A stretch of DNA of 35,000 bases, taken from assembly GCA_000320545.1 (NCBI GenBank), contig ADNK01000940.1, forward strand, positions 1 to 35,000, in the 5' to 3' direction. The DNA comes from Bigelowiella natans CCMP2755 (taxonomy: Eukaryota; Cercozoa; Chlorarachniophyceae). A program made the position numbers and the translations under genes. Shown here piece after piece: positions 1-11,547 of the stretch (position 1 is the stretch's first letter; every line of letters begins with the position of its first letter). Under the pieces are notes generated by a model. It ran no database searches and was not told the DNA's origin. It was given only the letters and a program-made list of their open reading frames with translations.

Positions 1-542
1 CGTCCCCCCTTGAGATAGCCCACAAAGTTCCGGGTTTTTGTCTTTACTTGGTTTTTGGCATCCCCCTTACCTTTCCCCCTTTTTTTTTCCCTCTTTGCCC
101 CCTCTCCCCCCCCCCCCCCGTCTTTCTCCTTTTTACTACCATGCGTATGTTTTGAGAACGTGAAGCGCTCGTACAAGACAACACCACGATTGATGTATGG
201 GCGGAGGATGAGTCTCACGCGATCTGATGTGTTGTTATCGTGGCCATCATAACCATTGAGAGACTAGTACGAGTCATTCGAAAGATGCAAGTCAGCAGCA
301 TATCAGTTGGGAGGGCACACATACATCACAGTGCCAAAACAAAGCGGCTTTTCATGGTAAGACTTGAGAGATTTTATCATTATCAGCCTCGGCTGCTTGC
401 AATACAAGAGTAGTGGCGGTGGTAGTTGCAAGGGGCGATTATAATACCATTACCATGAGAGGATGAATCGGCTACATGAACCAAGAATGCACCCTGGGAG
501 ACATAGAACGCCACCACCTCCTCGATCCATCGCTATACACAT

Positions 543-598
<56 letters not shown>

Positions 599-600
599 CG

Positions 601-635
<35 letters not shown>

Positions 636-661
636 TATGTATGAACGTATTGTATGGCGTG
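1..661. other. Gene-free stretch with microsatellite
   Basis: I see no convincing exon here. It holds a poly-C run near 105-119 and a compound microsatellite at 541-632. The short open frames across it are products of these repeats. The right edge is the 3' flank of the minus-strand gene that ends at 662. Confidence 0.6.
541..632. repeat. Compound microsatellite (CA)n(GA)n(TA)n
   Basis: Three dinucleotide tracts follow one another without a gap: CA about 543-559, GA about 559-597, TA about 603-631. It lies just downstream of the stop codon of the minus-strand gene at 662-1624. Confidence 0.95.
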
Positions 662-945
662 CTATTCCCAACGGTAAACTATCGAATTCAGTGCATATGC
701 TTTTCTTTCTCGGCCATGCGGTACGTGGCAACGATAACAATGGCGCCGCACCTCGCTGTTGACCGTTCGGAACATCACTATGAAGCTGGTTGGTGGCATG
801 TCCGGGTTCTCGTGCATAATGAAGCTTCCAATCGGCATCATCTCTGATGGATAAACGATAGCATAAATCAGGAAAGAGTAGGAGAGACGCTATTTAATGC
901 TGCTGGTACAGCTCAGAGATCCTGCTGTACTGGGATAAATCGACC

Positions 946-977
<32 letters not shown>

Positions 978-1624
978 ATATTTGCCGCAATGTTGCTAAT
1001 GTTTTGAGCTCTGGGTTATTCTTACACAGCACTGCGCACTCACCGTCTTCTCCATTTGGCTGGACAACAAGATGGTTCTCCGTTGTTTCCTCTGGGAAAC
1101 GGTATTTATTCAGCAATACCAAAGAAAGTAGCTACCACTCTGTACTGTGCCTGCTCCTCTCTCTCCTCTCAGAAAAACTATTATATTTACTCTACACACT
1201 AAGAATCTAGACCAAGACTGTTCGGGTTTCCGCGCGCTATCATGATAAAGATTATTGTGGTTTCGAGTCTTGCTTACGAATAAATCCGCATCAAGCTACC
1301 AGCACGTTCTACTTGAAATTTTGTGCTTTCACAAGGGGTTATTACCAAGATGAAAGTCCGTCCTCGTAGGATTATTTATGTATTCCTCCATACTAATTAT
1401 CCCAATGAAGGTTAGCCTGAGTGTAGTCATTATCATCGCCATCGTCATCGTTATTGTTATCATTCTTAAAATCACTGAGCGGTTGCGGCTGAAGGGAATT
1501 TATAGCAGCGATCCAATATGACATCATTATCGTCTTCGGATACGAGCAATTCTCCGATCATTTTCAGTGACAAGTATGATTCGAAAAAGTGATGCAACGA
1601 ACGCGGGGAGGGGGCTGAGATCAT
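662..1624 (-). CDS. Unrecognised small protein, four exons
   Basis: I rebuilt this from four minus-strand exons whose phases agree: 1624-1476, 1416-1346, 1091-1044 and 843-662, giving 149 residues from the ATG at 1624. Introns are 59 nt, 254 nt and 200 nt, all GT-AG; the last holds a CA repeat (coding-strand GT). I do not recognise the family. The N-terminal exon reads HHFFESYLSLKMIGELL; the acidic middle reads MEEYINNPTRTDFHLEET, and the C-terminus has a C-x2-C-x2-H motif (CYRCHVPHGRERKA) before an aromatic end, VYRWE. No signal peptide is obvious. The true start could lie further upstream, because the frame stays open to 1660 and an acceptor is possible there. It is divergent from the plus-strand candidate at 2005. 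The exon joins are well supported by phase; function is unknown. Confidence 0.5.
944..978. repeat. (CA)n microsatellite in intron
   Basis: A CA dinucleotide run that ends in aacacacata. It sits in the last intron (844-1043) of the minus-strand gene. Confidence 0.9.
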
Positions 1625-2004
1625 ACCCCAGAATGAAGGCCAACGACATTTTGTACACACCTATTTATCGATGGGAGGAACAAGGCAGCTCAGTGTTCTT
1701 GCACTTCGGCAGATGATGATGATGAAGCAGATTAGAATCCTTCATACATGATAGGTTCACATTCATTTTGTCCTCCTATCGATCCAAAGCTTCCGCTGGG
1801 CCTGATGAGCCGTGGCCGAACTAGACAGCCTGATGTTGTCACGAGCGTGTTGTTAGAACAGGGGTGGAAGATAACCACAAGAGTGTGTGCCTATCCCAGA
1901 CACAGGGTAGATGCGGTTATACGCTTAAAATAGGTTGAATTACCAAGGAAGTGGTGGGGGGAGCTGGGGGGAGGATGGGGGAGCACTCCAGAGGTGATCG
2001 ATCA
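1625..2004. other. Divergent intergenic region
   Basis: About 380 nt lie between two divergent gene models. There is a short ATG triplet run near 1714-1724. An upstream non-coding or coding exon for either gene may be hidden here, but I could not fix one. Confidence 0.4.
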
Positions 2005-2501
2005 ATGAAACAGCATTCTGGATTGGTACGTCCACTGCTAGTTTTGTTGTCTTTTCTGGTTCACCGCAGAAACTCCTCCTTTCTGATCTTCCACTGCACT
2101 TTCGACGATCAAGCTGGACTCGTTAATTTATCTTCATTTGCCAACAACGCCCACGATGGAGCCAGCGAGAGAGAGGTCAGAAGCAATGTCCGCCGAGCGG
2201 TCGCTGGCCGAGCAGGCTCGCCGTTTTTTTCCCTGCGACAACTCAAGGTCGTCTCTTATTAGGAAAAGGAATTCCCATTTTGGTCATGCGACATCAGGAA
2301 GATTACATCGCAAATACTACGTCATCTTTTGCATCAAAGCGAAGTTCAATGTTCAATGTTCTATTTTCAGTGTCTTCAAAACCCAAGTTCCGGGTTGCTT
2401 CCGAGCTCCGTTTCGAGCTGCGTTCGAGCTGCTTCCGAGAGTTGCTTGTGAGCTGCGAGCTAATCAAGCACTCGGCAGCTACTTGGTATAATTGCTACTA
2501 A
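2005..2501 (+). CDS. Possible small secreted protein, two exons
   Basis: Candidate gene with exons 2005-2247 and 2298-2501, joined in phase 0 across a 50-nt GT-AG intron, giving 148 residues. The N-terminus resembles a signal peptide: two basic residues followed by a leucine/valine core (LLVLLSFLV, about residues 11-19). The next part, LIFHCTFDDQAGLVNLSSF, reads like a folded extracellular domain, but I cannot name a family. The second exon (about residues 82-148) contains degenerate tandem copies of a decamer like ttcgagctgc at about 2390-2461, so its C-terminus is low-complexity and could be spurious. A further splice instead of the TAA at 2499 is possible. Confidence 0.35.
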
Positions 2502-3205
2502 ATTACAACCGACTCCTCTCCTCATTTTATCATGGTGACCATAAATCTCATTATTTTAAGTATGTGCGTCGTCGTACGTACGATACATCATAGTTTTGAG
2601 ACATGCTTATTTCTATGTTTTGATTAATGATGTCTTGGTGTGTCCATACCACGGCTCATAAAGAACGGCACACATGCATGTGCGGTGTGTAACCTAGAAT
2701 AATGATCTACGCATGTTCATCACACTACGCGCGCGTGTGCCAACGTGAAATTTAGGAATCAGGGCCAGGCAATTGTCGCATATACGCACGTAAATTTGTA
2801 GAAGTACAAGCTCTTATACAAAGTCTTAGAAGTACGACAGTAGGCGTTACACATGTGTGAAAGATAAAGACTTAAGGCCATTTGTGCGTGGCTAGTCATG
2901 CCGGGCTCTTTTGTCATTTCACTTCTCTATAGCTAGTACTACGGTGTGCCGCGCTAGCTCGTGCGCATGTCTAGACGTCTAGAAGTGCCATGCTAGCATA
3001 GCACCTGCCAACATTTGTCCATGGAGTTGTTATATATAACCGTATTCATTCGCTCGCCTACTGGTGTCATGTAATGAATAAACGACGTGAATCCAGCACA
3101 AACCTAGAATCTAGACATCTAGACATGCAAATTGCTTCATTCTGTTTGTTGACAACCATGCACAAATACTAGAGAAGGTGCTACAAGATTTAATCTGAAT
3201 CCTCT
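2502..3205. other. Gene-free block rich in short palindromes
   Basis: No exon is evident. The sequence is dense in CTAG, GTAC and AGCT tetramers, for example tctagacgtctagaagtgcc near 2970 and ctagaatctagacatctag near 3104. It resembles the larger block at 25616-26486. There is no open frame of note on either strand. Confidence 0.55.
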
Positions 3206-4084
3206 CTATGCTTTCTTTTTCCTCCTTTTTTGGTTATTATTCGAGTAACTATTATTGTTGGGGCTGCTCGTATGCTTTTGTTTCTTCCTCTTCTTTGCAG
3301 GAGACAAAGCAGGTTTCTTGAGGTTGCTTCTATCACTTTTGTTGTGATTACTATAACTGATATCGCTACTAAAGTTATTGTTATTCTTTTTCTTTTTCTG
3401 TTTCTTCTTAGTCTTCTTTTTCTTCATTCTGAGTTCTGCAGCTGCTACTGAGGCCATGGCTTCCCTACAAAAATCCCAAAATGATCCTTTTGAACAAGCT
3501 AAAGAACACTGCGAAGTGAAAAACATGCTGCGGTCTATTGTTCATAATATATTAGATTGTATTAGCACCTTATCGCTACTTCTGAGTCGTCGTTATCGGG
3601 ACTGCCGTCATTGTGTTTGCCACACATTGTCTTCTTCTCATCGCCATCATTGTCATTTTTGCCAAAGTGCTTGACCTCCGTTGCCGGCGCAACTTCGAAA
3701 TCATCGTCTCCTTCCCCTACATCTTCCTTATTTTTCTCACCATCTCTACCTTGATACCGACGACGAGTGGTACCTTTTCTATGTTGGCGTTGCTGCAAGT
3801 AGTAGTCATCATCGTCCTCATCGTCTTCATCATCCATTTCATCCTCATCTGGAGGGATCCAGAACTCAGAATCACCACCATTGCTCTTGTATTGCTGCAA
3901 CTTCTTTCGCTTCGCTTCTCTTCGTTCCGCACGAGCACGTTTTCGTGCTAGCGTTTCCATCTTCTCCTCCAATTTGCGCAGATATCTCCGCCCCTGTTCA
4001 AAACGAATGAAATTTAGCGGTGGAGATAGGAAATTGAAGGAGAGAAAGAAAGAGGGATTTACTAATGTAGTATCCGCTGCAATC

Positions 4085-4173
<89 letters not shown>

Positions 4174-4876
4174 AATATTACATATATCAAAATTTTGAAA
4201 GTGAGAATCTATCATCCACTGTACATAGTGTTTGGTTAATATCCACAGATTGTAGCTACAAATTTCACACACTTATGACCTCAACGTGCCGCTTGATCTC
4301 ATCAATGTCACGGTTTAGCGTGTCTTTCGTCAGGACACAGAACGCCTTGTTTTTTTCGAACTTTATAATGCTCAGAATTAATCATACCATTTGGCCACAG
4401 GCAGATTCAATGTTGTTCCTCTTTGAGATGCAAAGAGGACAGCAGTATCTGCGAGCATGATACTACTCGATACCGTTCACTACCTTATGGGGGATGATCC
4501 ATTCGAATTCTTCCAAGTTGACAGCCTCTCCAGTCTTGTAGGCTCGTTTTCTACATTACATCGTTGCAGCATCGTAGAGTGGATGATCTTCTTGTCATTT
4601 GATCACAGACAGAAAAGCTATAATATCCTCTCCCTCCCTCCCCCTATTCACAGTCCCCAGTTTTCGCGTTTACTTCTTCTTATAGCTCTTTCCAGACCAA
4701 TGTTTTTCCATCGCTTCTAAGTCCTTGGTCATCTCGTGGCCAGTGACGAGACATTTAATCTGTTAAAGGCGTATTGAGTACATACGCGAGTGAAGTAAAA
4801 AAAAAAGGCTTTGCCCAACCTTTCCGTTAGCTAGCAGCTGTATCTCATCCTTATGTTTTTTCAAAAACCGCTTCAT
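3206..4876 (-). CDS. SURF2: SURF2-like (Surfeit locus protein 2) protein
   Basis: Six exons on the minus strand: 4876-4820, 4759-4674, 4550-4484, 4360-4280, 3993-3569, 3464-3206. All five joins keep phase and use GT-AG; the product is 324 residues. The family mark is a repeated Cys-x-LTG/LTK fold. The first copy is NGKIKCLVTGHEM (about residues 17-29), followed by GKSYKK. The second is KAFCVLTKDTLN (about 75-86), followed by RHVEGRRYLRKLEE (about 94-107). The link reads EFEWIIPHK, as in SURF2 proteins. After that comes a basic helix, an acidic Asp/Glu run (DDEDDEDDDDYY) and a Lys-rich tail with several nuclear-localisation-like clusters. Relatives of SURF2 are nucleolar; the molecular role is poorly known. 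An acceptor-like cttgcag 13 nt before the ATG suggests a 5' UTR intron. Intron 4 (3994-4279) carries a long CT/CA microsatellite. Confidence 0.85.
4085..4174. repeat. Compound microsatellite (CT)n(CA)n
   Basis: About 65 nt of CT followed directly by about 25 nt of CA on the plus strand, inside SURF2 intron 4. Translated on the minus strand it gives an Arg-Glu and Val-Cys open frame that is not part of the protein. Confidence 0.95.
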
Positions 4877-5846
4877 CTCTTAGGCTCGCCTGCAAGAAAT
4901 GCAACTTCCGATCAGTCGATCGAAGAGAAAGCAGAAAAAAATGCTATTTGTTTGCCCGATCCTGGCCCGAAACCAAAAGTACGGGTAAAATTCGAATGAA
5001 AAGTTATAGATTCACCTGTATTGAGATGCTTGGTTGCCCTCCCCCCTTATTTCTGAATCTAAACACTTGCTCGTGGCCCGGCAGGCCTGCGACTCGACGA
5101 TCTGTTAATTTAGCCTTTCAAATAAAGGTAAATAATTCTTTGCGACAAAGGATTAAAGTTGTCGCAGATACATATTCAAGACAAATTCTCCGATAATAAC
5201 ACGCTTTATCCCGAGCTTAGTAAAAACTCCAGAAGAACTCTGGAGGTTTTCAGTTCGCAATCAGATTTCCATATGGATTTCATGTCGTAGCGATCCAAAG
5301 CAACACGCTAAAACCCAGCATGTCTTTCAATTTTCAGAGGGACTTTGAGGAGAGCCGGGAACTTTTGGAGAAATTTCTTATTTTTTATCCCGAAACATAG
5401 TCTACGAGATCCTAGGCGTAGGACAAAATTGAGTGGTAATTTTGGAATAGTTTGGGTTCTCAAGAGAAGTGACCCGGCTGAAAAATTTCCACATGAAATC
5501 CTCCGTTCTCTTTCCCATTTCAACAGTGACACATGGTACCATTACGGCCTAAAACTAATATAAATATAGCGTAACGTCATACTTTCATCCCTGACGCACA
5601 TAATGAAAGAATTACATTTTTCATTTCGTGAGCTGTAGAAAGAGGAGGATAGATCTGAGGAAGCTCGAATGTCCTTGCCCTGGATCCAGAGCATAGTTCT
5701 TACCAACTGCAAGCGACAACGAATATTCGATGTCGCAGATATATATTTGCGATTTAATGGACTAATAACCTTTGAAATCTGTGCAGATTATTTCTGATCC
5801 CTCTTCCCTTCCCTTCCCCCCCCGAGTCACCTCATCGTAACAAAGC
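4877..5846. other. Intergenic region with hairpin and two antisense open frames
   Basis: No exon can be supported. Between 5308 and 5563 there are overlapping open frames of about 70 codons on both strands, with no family resemblance and no consistent splice sites. It contains the hairpin at 5223-5250 and a smaller one at 5402-5421. Start regions of both flanking divergent genes (SURF2 and the coiled-coil gene) should lie in it. Confidence 0.45.
5223..5250. other. Inverted repeat (hairpin)
   Basis: AAAACTCCAGA and TCTGGAGGTTTT pair across the 5-nt loop AGAAC with one bulged G. It lies between divergent genes, so a cruciform or transcript hairpin could have a regulatory role, but nothing else indicates this. 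Confidence 0.6.
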
Positions 5847-7147
5847 ATGGGAGATAACGGGAGGAAGCAAAAGGACAGCTGTGCGTGTCGCCCTCGTGGC
5901 ATGGGGTTTTTAATGTGCTTTTCCCAGGTATTGGCAAGAGGTGAGGGTGGAGGAGAAGGAAGCTGTTTTCGGGGCTGACCTCATCACCGTTGGCTAACAC
6001 TTTGATGAGTTTGTACGTTCAAAATACATCACAACTCGACAGTCTGGCTTCAAAAGCGGGTGTAAATGATGAACATTCTTTTCTCTTGTGCAAAATCGAA
6101 CCCCCCCTTTAGGACCAGATCAAGCAGCATAAGAATGCGAAAGATATCCAGGAGCTCAAGAGGTTCTTCAAATAAACTTGCATATAAAGTCTAGGAGCCT
6201 AGACATGTATTGTTGGGAATTGGATATTAAACCTAAAGCATCTATAGTGCAGATTGGACAGGAATATGATCGTGAAATTGAGTGTAAATTGAAAACAGGC
6301 AACGGGACGAACTTCGGGAGCAGCTGGAGCAGCTTGAGGAGCCAGACCAACATAGATCAGGATCTCGCGTACGGAGGCCTGGGAGAACAAAGATTGGTGG
6401 TAGCAATCTTGCAAGGCCGAGACCGACGCGACCCAGACGCTCGGAAGGGGACGATGCCAATGGTGGAAGGTGTGTGCATGCTTACTAGAAATGACGGAAC
6501 GGGACGAAAGTCTAGGGAGAAATGGAGGAGAGATTGAAGTATAGGTTTAACACATACTTGCCCACGTGTGTGTTAATATAATCAAGGCCTGTGTAAATAT
6601 TCATATGATTTGAGTGTTTATGTATGCATTGCATACGTGTTTTGGTGTGTTCTGTGTGTTTTCTGGGGGGGGGTTGAGATTAGTATCCCAGCCATTAGAT
6701 GGGTGAGTCAACGTACCCATCTGTTTTACCTTTTTGATTCAGATTTTCATCGTCAATGGGGGGTAGCATGGATGAGGCAGCTAAGATGCAAGGAACAATA
6801 GACCTGCTAAAGGAGCAACAAAAGATACAGAAGGAGGCCCACACGCACACTGTACTTAAGAAGGACGAGGAGCTGAAAGCCAAAGACATAGAAATTCATC
6901 ATCTCAGGTACGCAGTGATTACAGTGCTGCACCAAAAACACCACCTGTCTAGTTGTTTGAAGACATTTTGTTTGTGTGTGGTGTCCACCTGTCCCACATT
7001 CTTTCTTCTTCCTTTGATACAGAGAGAGGTTGGAGAAGATGGAGGCCGAGCAAGCGGGAATACGAGATAAGGCTCGCAGGGTCCCTCATACTCCTCCCCC
7101 AAAACTTTAAATACATAATACAAAATTTAAGTGAGTTCGTGCGCGCA

Positions 7148-7201
<54 letters not shown>

Positions 7202-9521
7202 GTCTGTTTATCTAGCCACTCTGTGAAACCCAAACTTCGCTCAAAGTGCCTTTGCACCTCTGCAACAACAAACACTCTAGGCCGACGAGCAAAGTGACCA
7301 AATAGATGCCATGCACACTCGTGTCAAGGCGCTTGAGAAGCAGATCGTACAGAGGGTAATGGCGTTTCTAACATATGCTAAAAGGGAGCACGGTCCACGG
7401 TACGAACGCAAAATAAACCGTCGCTGAGATGCCTTCTGTGTCGTTGCTGCATTGCTTTGCCCAGGATGAGAAGATACGCAATCTGGATACAAACCCAGAG
7501 AAGTTCATGCAGCTCCAAAAGTAATAAGCACGCACCGACTTTGAATTGTTCCTGAGTTTTACCGGCCGTGTTCGTCATTGTCACGCTCCCACCCACCCAC
7601 CCACCCATCCACCCACCCCCTCCCGCACGCACGCATCACTCACTGCGATAGAGACAAAGGAGAGGTTGTTTTTCCACCACCCAACTCCTTGCAGCAGCAG
7701 TGCTCTTTTCTAACGCATATGCACATCAAAACCACCACCACCACAGATATGTGCACGAGGAGCTTACTCGCTACGTCGAGCGGATAATGCGAAGCCTGGA
7801 AGAATGCCGCAAGCAACAGAAGGAGGCCTACTCTATCATCTCCGAGCTCCGTAAGGCGATAACCATCGAGATTGCGCGAAAAGTAGAAGTACTCGGCAAG
7901 AAGCTGGAGGCTTCGTCGGAGGAGGGGGATGCGTGGGGTAGTCGGCTCTCACAGCAGGACGTCACGCTGCAGAAACTGAAGAAAGAGTTGCGTGAGCTGA
8001 GGGCTCAGACGCACAAAGTGGACGTCACCTTCGAGGCTTTCAAGCAGCAGGTGGTGCTACTTGTAAAGTAGGCGCGATTGCTTCCTCTCCTCCCGCGCTG
8101 CTTTTGGGAGTTCGTGCAGTATGATTGATTCCCCCCGCATACTCGTTCCTTGCTTTTCCTTTTTGGGTCGTTTGCCTGATCTTTGTTGGGGTTGTCTGCC
8201 TCTCTGTGTCTTTGCTCGTTTTTACGCCTTCTTCGATTCTACAGCAATCGCTGCAGAAGCTACAAACGGACTCTGCAAGCAGCGTGGGGTCCGGCCCGTC
8301 ACCGCTACCCGAAAGCTCGTTGAAATCATCTACCTCGGAGCCATCATTCGACCAGAAAGTGATGACCGCTGCAGCCTTTCCTTCTGATATTTTCCCCTCT
8401 CTATTTCTCACCGTTTTCTTGGTTGAGCCGCCGGGTTCAAATCCAAATCCCGAATTGCAATTTTTAAGTATTTTTAATTTTGATTCGTCATCACTGTAAC
8501 ATTATCCATCTTCACCATACTACCAGCAACAACAGCAGCACAAATTCGACGGCATGAAAGCGGACGTGTCGCGTATTGACGCAGCGGCAATAGCGCGGCA
8601 GGAACAGGTCCAGAAGCTGAATTCTTTAATGAACAATAATAGCATGCGCTTGTTGCTGATGGTGTAGCCGCCGTCCTCGCATCATTACTTACACTCAAAA
8701 ATGCTATACGAAGGTGGATTCCATGATCGAGAACAACACGTTCATGAAGAAGGAACTGGACAAAAGAAGCCAGGTGTGCTGCTGCTGCTGCTGCTGCTAT
8801 CTTTCTATGCTTGCTTGGCGATATAAATAAAGTAGAAATTAAATGGTACACACATGTTTATTTTCTATAATTATGGATTTTAATACATCAATGTGTCGTC
8901 GAATCAACACATAACCTGCACGGCGATCGCCGCGCCGGAAAAATATGCGAAACCCGCCTGGAATTCTGAATCCAAGATCTGCCCCCACCTCCCCCCCCCC
9001 CCCTCCGTCACCAGGAGACCGAAAGCAGCATCTCCGAGCTGCTGACTGTATCTCGCAAGAACTCGAATGCTAATAGCTACGTCAACGACGCCACCCGAAG
9101 GTTGGACAATACACAGTCGCGTTTGGACGACCAAATCCAGCCCGCCGCCACCCGCGCGGATAAGCTTGTCACGAACCTCTCTGAAAAGATGCTCGCGGGG
9201 GGGGCAACCCAGGTAGTATTGTAGTATTGTAGTTACTGAGTCAACTGAACTTTTCTGTGCCCAGGCATTTCACTGATGGTGCTTACTCATAGAAAGAGAG
9301 AGGGGGGGGGGAGACAACAATTTTTGAACATTCGTTGCCGTTGCTTCTGCTCTATTTAATTAATGCGAACGTTTACCCTGCGTACTTCAGCGGATATCGA
9401 GCACCTGTCTCGCTCCTCACCCGGAGGATACTACTACAGCGGCGAAGGAGATGGCAGTCAATCTTCCTCGTGGCTTGGAAATTTCAGCGTCCTAAACAAT
9501 ATCAAGTTCACGTGGGACTGA
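5847..9521 (+). CDS. Coiled-coil protein, 13 exons
   Basis: Exons: 5847-5927, 6113-6162, 6299-6469, 6743-6907, 7023-7080, 7281-7355, 7465-7520, 7747-8062, 8245-8358, 8527-8661, 8714-8773, 9015-9212 and a last one. The first 12 keep phase and give 493 residues. Most of it is Glu/Lys/Gln-rich helix with heptad character, for example DIQELKRQRDELREQLEQLE, VKALEKQIVQR and QKLKKELRELRAQ. A Ser/Pro-rich linker is encoded by the 8245-8358 exon and an Arg/Pro-rich basic segment by 6299-6469. I do not recognise a family; a cytoskeletal, centrosomal or tethering role would be a guess. The ATG at 5847 is the first after an in-frame stop, but exon 1 is the weakest. The last exon is ambiguous: acceptor 9390 in phase 0 gives a stop at 9495, and acceptor 9401 gives a stop at 9521 (about 527 or 532 residues). 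Confidence 0.65.
7157..7201. repeat. (GA)n microsatellite in intron
   Basis: About 45 nt of GA, preceded by a short GT run, in the intron 7081-7280 of the coiled-coil gene. Here the coding strand is purine-rich, unlike most microsatellites in this window. Confidence 0.9.
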
Positions 9522-10451
9522 TAAGTAGAGAGCCGCTCGTGCATAAACACCACCAAAATAACCCCCCGCTCTAATTAACTGTGACAGTCGCTAGCCAATG
9601 GTGGTAGGAGATACTATATATAAGATCACGTTTTAAGGGAGACAAGGCTGCTGTGCTGTGGACACGTAGTGGGCCTTGTGTTTTGAAACAAGAAGCTGCA
9701 AACACCGCCTATTCATCAATCCGATTCGATTCCTTTTTCTAACAAAATAGAGGCGATCCATTGCGCAGACTAACGTCCACAATTCTGCGTCTTGCTTTTC
9801 AAATATGCATGTGCACACTCATACTAATCGATCCTTGCAAAAATTGACACGGTGAAACTGTTATTAGTTCACTTGAACAAATGTGAACATGCATGCTAGC
9901 ATGCGCTGTAATGGACTAGTGGACAGCAGGCCCAGATAGCCAGTTTCATGATATAGTGTATTGCTGTGTCTATTATTTTCACGCACAGAACGCGCGTTGT
10001 GCATTCCATGCATGATCATCAATTGAATTTGTGAACATGCCTGCGCTCACAGCAGTTCATCACAATGCCCCCACACTACACTAGCATGATTGACTGCTCA
10101 CTCCAGATTTTGAGAACTCTGGCTCTCAATGTGCGCGCATCACAACTGTATTGTCTCACCGCCCATCATTGTCGCCACAGCCAAGTAAAGTCTAGAAAGT
10201 GCCAGATGTGGCGCCTTACGTTGTACCAAACGGCTTAATAGCGCTTTGCTGTTTTAGCACTCTCATGTGCCCTGTGCCCAATCAAAGTACACGTCGATGA
10301 AAACATGAAATCACATTCAAAAATTTAATTTGTCATTGAGCTCGTTGCACATTTTTAGAATTACATGTCAGTCTCGATGGAAGGTACACATTGTCGCGCT
10401 CAACATGAGTCAGGAATTCTTCATGGCTCACCAGTTTCTAGATCTTAAAAA
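9522..10451. other. Intergenic region, CATG-rich in its second half
   Basis: No exon is evident. About 9860-10310 is rich in CATG and TGCATG words (for example catgcatgctagcatgcgc near 9888) and resembles 16430-17060. It separates convergent genes: the coiled-coil gene ends from the left and the Cys/His-rich gene ends from the right. Confidence 0.5.
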
Positions 10452-11516
10452 TCAAAAATCAAAGAGCTGCTCAAGTGGAAGACTGAAGTATCTAGCTCTA
10501 TCGTCAAGTGGGACAGCGATTGGAGGGGGTTCCGCATGACTCTCAGAGGGTTTGTCTACCAACTCGTTGGACTCATTAGAAAGTCTCAGAGTTTCATATA
10601 TTGTTCGCTGTTTCGTTTGCACTTCGGCAGAGCGGAACATGTTGGAATTTTTACCATCGTAGTTCCTCATTGGATCACTTGATAATTGCTCACTCAGGGA
10701 GAACGGCGATAGTGTGATGTCTGAACCGATGGATGGCCAACTTTTGAATGTGCGGGTTTCGTCGTTATCGCTATCGTCTGAACTAGAAGGCATCTTCGAT
10801 ATAGTTCTGTATCGCTTTGTACTATGCTGAGAATAAGATGCAGACAATTTCACTTTGCTTACGGAGTCTGTTTCCCGTGCTCTCCTTCTCGTACAAAATT
10901 TAATTTGACGGCAAACTGTAGGAGCAGAATCAGAGGCAGAGTCAGGAGGAGAACTTAGAAAAGAACTTGGATAGGAAATTGGAGGAGAATCGGGTGGAGA
11001 AGAAGGAGGGACGCTTGGAGGGGAGCTTGGTTGTGAACTTGGATCAGAACTTGAAGGAGAACTCAGGCTGTTCTCATCGGTTGAAACATCGCGATTGTAA
11101 ATGTTTCTCGCTAGCACGTCTATTTGGGGAAAGATTTCACCTATCTTTTTGGGAGGTATGGATCCCACTTTCTTTCCTACGAGTCCCAAATATCTCCTTC
11201 GGATTTCTTCTGTACCAGGGCAGGATTTGCCGATATGCCTGTGCATGGCGAAGATATCAAATCCAGCTCTCTTCGTTTTTTTAAGGAATCCATCCTTCCC
11301 GTGCTTAGTTAGAGCCCGCCCGATCGTAAGTATGCATTTAATGCAAAATGGGCAACGCATTGTAACATGCTTCTTCTCAGGGCGGACTCTGATGCCCTCT
11401 GGGGGCGCCGAACAGCACGTCTCGCACCATCCACCTGGAGAAAGGTCGCTCGTTCCACAGCATTCGCATGTTCGCAAATTTGGAGGCAGGGCTTTCAGTT
11501 CGGTGTACATCTGCTC

Positions 11517-11547
<31 letters not shown>

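Noticed and set aside
450-847. Overlapping open frames on both strands through the CA/GA/TA repeat
   Set aside because: They are the translation of dinucleotide repeats (Arg-Glu, Ile-Tyr, Thr-His). No splice or family support.
3562-4272. 236-codon minus-strand frame taken as one uninterrupted gene
   Set aside because: Its N-terminal third is the CA/CT repeat and is intronic. Only 3993-3569 is exon; upstream exons carry the real SURF2 N-terminus.
5308-5563. Two antisense frames of 72-74 codons
   Set aside because: They mirror each other on opposite strands and lack splice sites, family marks or flanking exons.
5140-5750. Direct repeat gtcgcagata at about 5160 and 5733
   Set aside because: Only about 17 nt of similarity, not clearly above chance.
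8420-8450. tRNA-like T-loop (gggttcaaatcc)
   Set aside because: No T-stem, anticodon arm or acceptor stem pairs around it; it lies in an intron of the coiled-coil gene.
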